Of a stretch of DNA of 11,782 bases, positions 6,530 to 11,782 are shown one piece after another. The stretch is taken from contig DIRC01000015.1 of NCBI GenBank assembly GCA_002427465.1, positions 8,421 through 20,202 on the forward strand. The letters are read 5' to 3'. The notes below the pieces were generated by a model. That model did no database searches. It was not told the DNA's origin and saw only the letters and a list, made by a program, of their open reading frames with translations. Origin of the DNA: Clostridiales bacterium UBA5446 (GTDB taxonomy: Bacteria; Bacillota; Clostridia; Oscillospirales; Oscillospiraceae). Position 1 is the stretch's first letter. Every line of letters starts with the position of its first letter. A program made the position numbers and the translations under genes.

Positions 6530-8369
6530 CGGAGACTCCCCCCGATACGAGCCTGCGCGCGCCTTCGGCAATGCTCCCGGCATCCAGCCCGCAATGGGCC
6601 TGCAGCTCCGGCACACTGCCCTGAACCACAATGCCGTCGCCCAGGTTCAGCAGCAGCGGCTTAAAGGTAAACCGTCCGGCGGCGGCGGCCAGGAGGCGTT
6701 CTCCCACGCATCCCCCGGCGCACACATCCTCCGCCACAACCAGGCGGCGGGTCTTTTCCAGCGATACAAGCGCCGGCGCCGGATCAAGGGGGAGAATACG
6801 GCCCAGCCTGACCACCTCAGCCGATATGCCTTCTTTTTTCAGCAGGTCGGCGGCTGCGATGACGTTGTTCAGCATAATGCCATAGGCTACCAGCGTCACG
6901 TCGGAACCTTCCCTGATCACCGAGGCGGGGGAAGCGTCCCAATCCTTATACGCGCCTTCCTCACCCCGGGGATAGCGGATCGCCACAGGGCCCGCCGTCT
7001 CTGTAACGGCAATTTTCAAAACCCCGCGAAGCTCCGCGTATGAAGCCGGGCAATAAACCGTCATCCCCGGCACGGAGCCCAGGTAAGCCGCATCGAAAAC
7101 CCCGTGATGGGTTTCCCCGTCGCCCCCGACGAGACCGGCCCTGTCCACCGCGAACACCACGTGCAGGTTTTGAAGCGCCACATCGTGAATCAGCATATCA
7201 TAGCCCCGCTGAAGAAAACTGGAATAGATCGCGGCCACCGGGAGCAGCCCCTGCTTGGCCATGCCCGCGCACATGGTCACGGCATGACCTTCCGCGATAC
7301 CGGCGTCAAAAAACCGGCCGGGAAACCTTTTGGCAAACGCCGTCAGCCCGGTGCCGTCGGACATGGCGGCGGTGACGGCGACAACGTTCGGGTGCGTTTC
7401 CGCAAGACCGCACAGCGTTTTACCGAACACATCGGAAAAACAGCTCCCGCAGTTTGGGCCAAGCCCCGTATCAGGGTCGAAAGGCCCAACGCCGTGATAT
7501 TTCTCAGGGTTCCGCTCCGCCCAGCCGTATCCCTTGCCTTTTTTGGTGATTACGTGCAGCAGCACGGGGATGCGCATATCCCTGGCCCACCGCACGGCGC
7601 TTTCAAGCTCGGCCGCATCATGCCCGTCTACCGGGCCAAGATAGTAAAACCCCATATCGTCAAAGATATTATCCGGTAGGACCATATCCTTCACATCCTC
7701 CTTCACGCCATGGAGGAAGCGGTAAAGCTGAGGCAGCTTGCCGACGGTTTCGCGGTAACGGCGCTTGAATTCAAAATATCCGGGCTTGACCCGGAGGGTG
7801 GAAAGCAACTTTGCCATGCCGCCTACGTTCCGGTCGATAGACATGGCGTTATCGTTGAGAATCACCACCATGGGCTCCCCGCTTTGTCCGGCGTTGCAAA
7901 GCCCCTCATAGGCAAGCCCGCCGGTGAGAGCGCCGTCGCCGATCACGGCGACCACGTCATACCCGCCGTCCAGGCGGGTTCGCGCCCGGGCCATGCCCAA
8001 AGCCACGGATACGGAGGTTGACGCGTGACCCGCGATAAACGCGTCGCACACGCTTTCATGGGGTTTCGGAAATCCGGATATCCCTCCATACTGGCGCAGG
8101 GAACCGAATTTATCCCGCCTGCCGGTCAGCAGCTTGTGGGTATAGCACTGGTGCCCGACATCAAACACAATCCTGTCTTTCGCCGGATTATATACCCGGT
8201 CAATAGCCACCGTCAGCTCCACCATGCCCAGGTTGGAAGCCAGATGACCGCCGGTTTTTGACAGGCCGGCTATCAGGAATTCCCTTATCTCCGAGCACAG
8301 CTGCGGCAGCTCCTCTTCCGGAACGGCAAGCAGGTCCTCGGGGGAATTGATGGTTTCAAGAATAGACAA
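6522..8369 (-). CDS. dxs: 1-deoxy-D-xylulose-5-phosphate synthase
   Basis: This thiamine diphosphate enzyme of 615 residues condenses pyruvate with glyceraldehyde-3-phosphate, the first step of the MEP isoprenoid pathway. Family landmarks are KTGGHLASNLG at 38-48, DVGHQ at 70-74, the ThDP/Mg site GDGALTGG at 144-151 with NDN at 172-174, the catalytic Glu in GIAEGHAVT (E360) and DRAGLVGGDGETHHG at 410-424. The C-terminal transketolase domain runs from about 485. The start is TTG at 8367-8369, with GAGGA eight bases upstream; the ATG nearby is out of frame. The protein start MSILETINSPEDL fits the family. It is the first gene of its unit, with a promoter at 8402-8430. tlyA begins inside its last codons. 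GIAEG replaces the common GIAEQ, a tolerated site. Confidence 0.98.
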   Translation of the reverse strand: MSILETINSPEDLLAVPEEELPQLCSEIREFLIAGLSKTGGHLASNLGMVELTVAIDRVYNPAKDRIVFDVGHQCYTHKLLTGRRDKFGSLRQYGGISGFPKPHESVCDAFIAGHASTSVSVALGMARARTRLDGGYDVVAVIGDGALTGGLAYEGLCNAGQSGEPMVVILNDNAMSIDRNVGGMAKLLSTLRVKPGYFEFKRRYRETVGKLPQLYRFLHGVKEDVKDMVLPDNIFDDMGFYYLGPVDGHDAAELESAVRWARDMRIPVLLHVITKKGKGYGWAERNPEKYHGVGPFDPDTGLGPNCGSCFSDVFGKTLCGLAETHPNVVAVTAAMSDGTGLTAFAKRFPGRFFDAGIAEGHAVTMCAGMAKQGLLPVAAIYSSFLQRGYDMLIHDVALQNLHVVFAVDRAGLVGGDGETHHGVFDAAYLGSVPGMTVYCPASYAELRGVLKIAVTETAGPVAIRYPRGEEGAYKDWDASPASVIREGSDVTLVAYGIMLNNVIAAADLLKKEGISAEVVRLGRILPLDPAPALVSLEKTRRLVVAEDVCAGGCVGERLLAAAAGRFTFKPLLLNLGDGIVVQGSVPELQAHCGLDAGSIAEGARRLVSGGVSDG

Positions 8370-8377
8370 TTTCTCAT

Positions 8378-8382
8378 TCCTC
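8378..8382 (-). promoter_or_regulatory. dxs ribosome binding site
   Basis: GAGGA lies eight bases before the TTG at 8367-8369. It supports TTG as the dxs start, because no in-frame ATG stands near a ribosome binding site. Confidence 0.75.
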
Positions 8383-8401
8383 AGGTTTTGATTAGATGTT
8401 C

Positions 8402-8430
8402 ATCATAGCAAAAAGCGCCCGCCATTTCAA
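8402..8430 (-). promoter_or_regulatory. Sigma-A type promoter of the dxs operon, interleaved with a terminator
   Basis: On the minus strand TTGAAA (8425-8430), a 17-base spacer and TATGAT (8402-8407) form a near-consensus promoter. TGC precedes the -10, giving an extended -10. The start site should be near 8395, leaving about 25 bases of leader before dxs. The -35 sits in the loop of the ispA terminator. The spacer contains the terminator's 3' stem arm and its T tract. Confidence 0.8.
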
Positions 8431-8450
8431 TAGACGGCGGACGCTTTTTT
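8410..8450 (-). terminator. Rho-independent terminator after ispA
   Basis: The minus-strand stem GCGTCCGCC / GGCGGGCGC is nine pairs including one G-U wobble, with a 12-base loop and five T residues after it. A matching A run precedes the stem. In the plus orientation the wobble becomes a C-A mismatch, so the element is better fitted to end minus-strand transcription from ispA. Confidence 0.85.
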
Positions 8451-8455
8451 CACAT

Positions 8456-8475
8456 TATTCATAATAAAATGAATA
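8456..8475. repeat. Inverted repeat, 7-bp arms, upstream of the dxs promoter
   Basis: TATTCAT, six bases of AATAAA, then ATGAATA form a perfect AT-rich dyad between the ispA stop and its terminator. It lies about 60-80 bases upstream of the predicted dxs start site. Operator use is possible but unsupported. The half-site order (ATTCA before TGAAT) is the reverse of a single ARG box. Confidence 0.4.
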
Positions 8476-8482
8476 TTTCCGT

Positions 8483-9361
8483 TCAGTTTTGCCTTTCAGC
8501 CAGCAAAGACGCGAACCGGCTGAGAAAATCCGTGTCTGAGAAAGCGCCTTCAAGGGCGCTGACCGCCTCGTCCGTAAGTGTCCTGATCAGACCCTCGCAT
8601 TTTTCCCTGCCCAGAAGGGACATATAGGTGGTCTTGCCCTCGCATTTATCCGATCCTACCGGCTTGCCCAGCTTCGCGTCCGTGCTCAGCACATCCAGCA
8701 TATCGTCCCTGATCTGGAAAGCCAGACCAAGCTTTTTTGCATACGCTTCGGCCGCCTGCTTTTGCCTCTTGCTGCCCAGCCCGGCTGCGCAGCCCATGAC
8801 ACAGGCCGCTGCGATAATCGCGCCGGTTTTGCGGGAATCGATCATGCGCAGCCGGGACTCGGTGAGGTCCATGCCTTCCCACTGCATGTCCAGCATCTGC
8901 CCGGCGCACATCCCATCCGCCCCTGCGGCTTCCGCCAGCAGCCTTCCGCACTCGGCCTTTGCCGCCGCCGGCATATCGGAGGCCAGTATCACGCGGAACG
9001 CCTCCGCCTGCAGCGCGTCCCCCGCCAGCACGGCGGTATATTCACCGAACACCTTATGGTTTGTCGGCTTGCCGCGGCGCAGCTCGTCATCGTCCATGCA
9101 GGGCAGGTCGTCGTGTATGAGCGAATAGGTATGCATCAGCTCCACCGCCACGGCCGCCGGGAGCGCGTCCCGGATATCGCCGCCGCACAGCCTGGCAAAT
9201 TCAAGTGTCAGCACAGGCCGGATACGCTTGCCCCCCGCCCTGACACTGTAAGCCATGGCTTCCCAAAGCCTGGCGTAGGGGACGTCCCTGACCGCCACGG
9301 CGGTTTCCAGCGCCTCTTCCACCAGACGCCGATAGTCTTGATAGCGCTGGGTATACATCAT
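8483..9361 (-). CDS. ispA: Short-chain polyprenyl synthase (farnesyl diphosphate synthase type)
   Basis: The protein is 292 residues. It adds isopentenyl diphosphate units to allylic primers, giving geranyl and farnesyl diphosphate for quinone and undecaprenyl synthesis. The first Asp-rich motif is DDLPCMD at 84-90, with the two-residue insertion typical of bacterial farnesyl synthases. The second is DDMLD at 219-223. GGKRIRP at 43-49 and the KTG at 178-180 are also conserved. Product length cannot be fixed from sequence alone; geranylgeranyl diphosphate remains possible. The start is either ATG 9359-9361 (four-base overlap with xseB) or the next codon, also ATG (9356-9358), which is better spaced from GAGG by seven bases. 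It is the last gene of its unit, ended by the terminator at 8410-8450. Confidence 0.95.
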   Translation of the reverse strand: MMYTQRYQDYRRLVEEALETAVAVRDVPYARLWEAMAYSVRAGGKRIRPVLTLEFARLCGGDIRDALPAAVAVELMHTYSLIHDDLPCMDDDELRRGKPTNHKVFGEYTAVLAGDALQAEAFRVILASDMPAAAKAECGRLLAEAAGADGMCAGQMLDMQWEGMDLTESRLRMIDSRKTGAIIAAACVMGCAAGLGSKRQKQAAEAYAKKLGLAFQIRDDMLDVLSTDAKLGKPVGSDKCEGKTTYMSLLGREKCEGLIRTLTDEAVSALEGAFSDTDFLSRFASLLAERQN

Positions 9362-9594
9362 GGCGCCTCATCCAAAAACGGGGTTTCCTCCGGCTCGCCG
9401 CCGGGGCCTTTTCTAAGCTTGACAACCTTTTGCTCCGCGTCGTCCAGCTCCTTTTGGCAGGCGGCTACAAGGCCGGCGCCCTCCTCGAAAAGCGCCAGGG
9501 ATTCGTTTAGTGGAGAATCCCCCTTTTCCAGCGTCTTCACGATCTCGTTGAGCCTGGCCATGGCATCTTCAAACGTGCAATTGTTCTCCGGCAT
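9358..9594 (-). CDS. xseB: Exodeoxyribonuclease VII small subunit
   Basis: The protein is 78 residues, the normal XseB size. FEDAMARLNEIVKTLEKGD (residues 8-26) followed by PLNESLALFEEG is the family signature of two helices that bind XseA. The C-terminal tail (about 60-78) is acidic and Pro-rich. With XseA it forms exonuclease VII, which digests single-stranded DNA from both ends to oligonucleotides. The ATG shares one base with the xseA stop (TAATG), and GGGAGG stands eight bases upstream, so it is both coupled and well initiated. Its stop overlaps the ispA start. Confidence 0.97.
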   Translation of the reverse strand: MPENNCTFEDAMARLNEIVKTLEKGDSPLNESLALFEEGAGLVAACQKELDDAEQKVVKLRKGPGGEPEETPFLDEAP

Positions 9595-10817
9595 TATACT
9601 TTCCTCCCGTCAGCGTTCACGACGTGCTCCACACGGCAGGCAAGGCCGCCCTTTGCCAGCCTGAGCCTAAGCAAATCTCCGACCTCCACCTGTCCGGCGT
9701 CCCGGACGACGCTTCCGTCCCCGGCGGACGCAATGGCATAGCCGCGCCCCAGCACCTTGAGTGGGCTGAGTGCGTCCAGCTTGGCCGCCAGACTTATGTG
9801 TCCGTTCCTCTTTTCAGAAATCACAGCCCCCGAGGCTGACGTCATGCGCATTCTGACGCCATCCAGCTCCAAACGGCGCTGGTCTATAAATCCCGTGGGA
9901 CTTCTCATCACCCGGCGCGACGCCGTATCGTCAAGGCTTCTCCGATAGTTTCCGATCTGCTTGCGCATGGCCTGGCTCAGCCGGATATCCGCCGACAGAA
10001 GCCCTTCCCGGATCTCATTTTCGTCCGGAACCGCCAGCTCCGCGGCGTTTGAGGGCGTTGCCGCCCTAAGATCCGCGACAAAGTCGGCGATGGTCACGTC
10101 CGGCTCGTGGCCCACGGCGGAAATGACGGGTATCACGCTTTCGGCTATCGCCCTGGCGACACGTTCGTCGTTAAAGGCCCAGAGGTCCTCAATGGACCCG
10201 CCCCCGCGCCCGGTGATGATGAGCTCCGCAACCCTGTGCCGATTGGCATAGCGGAGCGCGGAGGCAATTTCCGGAGGGGCCTCCGGCCCCTGAACCCGCA
10301 CGGGGAGCAGAATGATCTTCGAGGACGGCCAGCGTTTTCCCATGACTCTGATGATATCATGCACCGCAGCTCCCGCCGAGGAGGTGATCACCGCAATACG
10401 CGCCGGAAACCTGGGCAGCGGCTTCTTCCGGCCGGCGTCGAAAAGCCCCTCCGCCGCCAGCTTTGCCTTGAGCTGCTCAAAGGCGACCTGCAGGTCGCCC
10501 GCCCCTTCCGGCATCATGTCCGAGCAATAGAGCTGGTACACGCCATCCCTTGGATAAGCCGCGACGCGGCCCCACACCGTGACCCCCATACCGCTCTCCG
10601 GCCTAAAGCGAAGGCGTGAGGCGGCGCTTTTGAACATTACGCACCGGAGGCTGCTTTCAGCGTCCTTTAGCGTAAAATAATGGTGCCCGGAAGGATAAGC
10701 CTTATAGTTTGACAGCTCGCCCCGTACGCAGACTGCCGACAGAAACTGATCCGAATCCAATAGCGCCCGGATTCTGTTGTTAAGCTCCGTTACGGAGATC
10801 GTCTGCTGCTGCGTCAT
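9594..10817 (-). CDS. xseA: Exodeoxyribonuclease VII large subunit
   Basis: The catalytic subunit has 407 residues. An N-terminal OB fold (about 5-100, with VRGELSNYKAYPSGHHYFTLKD-like residues at 31-52) binds single-stranded DNA. The nuclease domain follows with RIAVITSSAGAAVHDI at 140-155, GRGGGSIEDLWAFN at 203-216 and AVGHEPDVTIADFVAD at 234-249. A helical segment (about 265-350) and a C-terminal part ending in the LGRGYAI motif near 358-364 complete the family layout. The ATG overlaps the nusB stop as ATGA, and AGGA lies six bases upstream inside nusB. In Bacillus folD sits between nusB and xseA; here they touch directly. Confidence 0.98.
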   Translation of the reverse strand: MTQQQTISVTELNNRIRALLDSDQFLSAVCVRGELSNYKAYPSGHHYFTLKDAESSLRCVMFKSAASRLRFRPESGMGVTVWGRVAAYPRDGVYQLYCSDMMPEGAGDLQVAFEQLKAKLAAEGLFDAGRKKPLPRFPARIAVITSSAGAAVHDIIRVMGKRWPSSKIILLPVRVQGPEAPPEIASALRYANRHRVAELIITGRGGGSIEDLWAFNDERVARAIAESVIPVISAVGHEPDVTIADFVADLRAATPSNAAELAVPDENEIREGLLSADIRLSQAMRKQIGNYRRSLDDTASRRVMRSPTGFIDQRRLELDGVRMRMTSASGAVISEKRNGHISLAAKLDALSPLKVLGRGYAIASAGDGSVVRDAGQVEVGDLLRLRLAKGGLACRVEHVVNADGRKV

Positions 10818-11326
10818 TCGTTTTCCTGAAGCGCTTCGGCCTCCGGGGGCACAGGCTCCGCGCCTTCCGGGACTGCGGCATTACCCTTCTCCCCCCGCAT
10901 GAATCCGCCCAGAACGCCGTTAATAAACGCCACAGTATCCTGTTCGTCATAGCGCTTGGCAAGCTCCACAGCCTCGTTGATAGCGGCGGAATCCGGCACG
11001 TCCTCAAGATAAAGAATCTCGCAAAGGGCGCACCGAAGGACGGCGGCGGCCGTCTTGGATATGCGCTCCGGCTTCCACCCCTTTGAATACTTTTTAATAT
11101 AGTCGTCCAGCGTTTCCCGATGCTCGGCACACAGGGTAACCAGCGAACGTATATAGGCCATCTGCTTTTTGTCCGGACACCTGGCAAAGAGCTCGTCTTC
11201 GCCGCCCAGGGTTTCAAAATGCCCGTCGCCGAAAAAAGCGTCCAGCAGCGCTTCCGGCTCCTGCCCCGTTACGGCCAGTGAATACAGGAGTCTGACCGCT
11301 ATCTCCCTCGCGTCGGTTCTTGTCAT
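10814..11326 (-). CDS. nusB: Transcription antitermination factor NusB
   Basis: The protein is 170 residues and all-helical in its core. It begins MTRTDAREIAVRLLYS, the NusB family start, and has INEAVELAKRYDEQDTVAFINGVLGGF near 117-143 as its conserved C-terminal block. NusB with NusE (ribosomal S10) binds boxA RNA to keep rRNA transcription processive. After about residue 147 there is an acidic, Pro/Glu-rich tail that is longer than usual and likely disordered. The ATG overlaps the upstream stop as ATGA. No clear ribosome binding site precedes it, so initiation probably relies on coupling to the Asp23 gene. The identification is secure from both sequence and neighbours. Confidence 0.97.
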   Translation of the reverse strand: MTRTDAREIAVRLLYSLAVTGQEPEALLDAFFGDGHFETLGGEDELFARCPDKKQMAYIRSLVTLCAEHRETLDDYIKKYSKGWKPERISKTAAAVLRCALCEILYLEDVPDSAAINEAVELAKRYDEQDTVAFINGVLGGFMRGEKGNAAVPEGAEPVPPEAEALQENE

Positions 11327-11685
11327 TTGTCAAACGCCACACCGGATACGTGGATGTTGACTTGGGGCTTACCCATTCCGGTCATGGATTCGATCGCGGC
11401 TGTCACGGCGTCCTGCACCTGCTGGGCAACATTGACCACATTGAAACCGTAGCGCACCATAATGACGGCGTCTATGGCAATCTGACCATCGACAAACTGG
11501 ACTTTAAGGCCCTTTGACGCGGACTTGATGCCGAGAAGCTCCGCCAACTCCGAGGCGGCCGGCTGCGTCAGCGCAGCCACGCCCTCGACCTCGTTGATGG
11601 CGGCGCGCACCATCGAGATGATGACGTCTTCTGATATATTGATACTGCCCCTGTCATCCTGGCAGGAGATGTAATTTTCGGCCAT
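11323..11685 (-). CDS. Asp23/Gls24 family protein (YqhY-like)
   Basis: The product is 120 residues. The family pattern is clear: ISEDVIISMVRAAINEVEGV (about 17-36), a middle strand region with IAIDAVIMVRYG (about 69-80), and VNVAQQVQDAVTAAIESMTG (about 83-102) followed by VNIHVSGV. There is no signal peptide or membrane helix. The place directly before nusB matches Bacillus YqhY, which lies after accC and has been linked to control of acetyl-CoA carboxylase. The biochemical role is otherwise unknown. The ATG at 11683-11685 follows GGGAGG by seven bases. A TTG farther upstream in frame would translate promoter-proximal repeats and is unlikely. The stop overlaps nusB by four bases. The family is sure; YqhY orthology is inferred from position. 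Confidence 0.93.
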   Translation of the reverse strand: MAENYISCQDDRGSINISEDVIISMVRAAINEVEGVAALTQPAASELAELLGIKSASKGLKVQFVDGQIAIDAVIMVRYGFNVVNVAQQVQDAVTAAIESMTGMGKPQVNIHVSGVAFDK

Positions 11686-11692
11686 GATGCAA

Positions 11693-11698
11693 CCTCCC
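11693..11698 (-). promoter_or_regulatory. Ribosome binding site of the Asp23-family gene
   Basis: GGGAGG stands seven bases before the ATG at 11683-11685. It decides for this start over an in-frame TTG at 11728-11730. Confidence 0.85.
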
Positions 11699-11702
11699 TT
11701 TA

Positions 11703-11731
11703 TTATCGGCAATCCTTTTGTTATCGGCAAT
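11703..11731. repeat. Pair of 11-bp direct repeats in the leader of unit 1
   Basis: TTATCGGCAAT occurs exactly at 11703-11713 and 11721-11731, with an 18-base period. The copies lie between the -10 box and the ribosome binding site, so the first transcribed bases fall in or beside the right-hand copy. Two helical-phase-like copies could be an operator or a chance duplication. Confidence 0.6.
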
Positions 11732-11733
11732 AT

Positions 11734-11762
11734 AGTATAACACGTTGGCGCCGGAAAATAAA
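11734..11762 (-). promoter_or_regulatory. Extended -10 promoter for the Asp23-nusB-xseAB-ispA unit
   Basis: On the minus strand TATACT (11734-11739) is preceded by TGT (11740-11742), a good extended -10. The hexamer 17 bases upstream is TTTATT (11757-11762), a weak -35, as is common when an extended -10 is present. The start site would be near 11727, about 42 bases before the ATG. Confidence 0.6.
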
Positions 11763-11766
11763 GTAT

Positions 11767-11782
11767 AAAAAAAAGCGGCGGG
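11767..11782 (-). terminator. 3' half of a Rho-independent terminator cut by the right edge
   Basis: The minus strand enters the window with CCCGCCGC followed by eight T residues. This looks like the 3' stem arm and T tract of an intrinsic terminator whose 5' arm is outside. It implies that an upstream gene on the same strand ends just beyond base 11782 and that the Asp23 gene opens a new unit. Confidence 0.5.

Noticed and set aside
6530..6631. A 34-residue N-terminal extension of TlyA
   Set aside because: It overlaps the dxs end, shows no family similarity, and ATG 6527-6529 has its own ribosome binding site and the correct family N-terminus.
8451..8482. ARG box upstream of the dxs-argR operon
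   Set aside because: ATTCA and TGAAT are present, but in the outward order with eight bases between them; the outer half-sites needed for two tandem boxes are absent.
11686..11730. A 15-residue extension of the Asp23-family protein from a TTG
   Set aside because: It would translate the direct repeats and the GGGAGG ribosome binding site, beginning almost at the predicted transcription start.
1..11782. Mobile element, phage, CRISPR, defence island or novel gene cluster
   Set aside because: Every gene but one is a well-known housekeeping family in conserved order. I saw no transposase, integrase, regularly spaced repeats, tRNA attachment site or abrupt composition shift.

Overview
The window is a core-genome segment of a fairly GC-rich Firmicute, most likely class Clostridia. 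All recognisable genes lie on the minus strand and are packed tightly, often with 1-8 base overlaps. The lineage call rests on gene order. The run Asp23-family (YqhY-like) - nusB - xseA - xseB - ispA - dxs - tlyA - nadK - argR - recN is the Bacillus/Clostridium arrangement, followed by tyrS and rplU-rpmA-obg. I see no mobile element, CRISPR array, tRNA, rRNA, phage gene or foreign-looking island.

Reading along the minus strand from the right edge, there are four apparent transcription units. Unit 1 (about 11740 to 8410) carries the Asp23 protein, nusB, xseA, xseB and ispA. It starts at an extended -10 promoter and ends at an intrinsic terminator. Unit 2 (about 8395 to 1035) carries dxs, tlyA, nadK, argR, recN, a cysteine-rich C_GCAxxG_C_C protein and tyrS. 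Its promoter lies inside the terminator of unit 1. Unit 3 (about 990 to 267) carries rplU and rpmA, with a strong promoter, a leader that can hide its own ribosome binding site, and a strong terminator. Unit 4 is the first 37 codons of obg, cut by the left edge.

Functionally the cluster mixes RNA and ribosome biology (nusB, tlyA, tyrS, rplU, rpmA, obg), DNA repair (xseA/xseB, recN), isoprenoid synthesis (dxs, ispA), NADP supply (nadK) and arginine control (argR). The mixture is old and conserved, so the genes need not share a pathway, although Dxs and IspA both feed isoprenoid synthesis and XseA/XseB form one enzyme.

I do not see a new defence or mobile system. The points most worth a second look are: (a) rplU and rpmA lie only 34 bases apart with no prp protease gene, and L27 lacks the N-terminal extension that Prp removes; (b) the dxs promoter is interleaved with the ispA terminator; (c) a Cys-rich putative redox protein is translationally coupled to recN; (d) folD and the spoIVB-spo0A pair are missing from their usual Bacillus positions.
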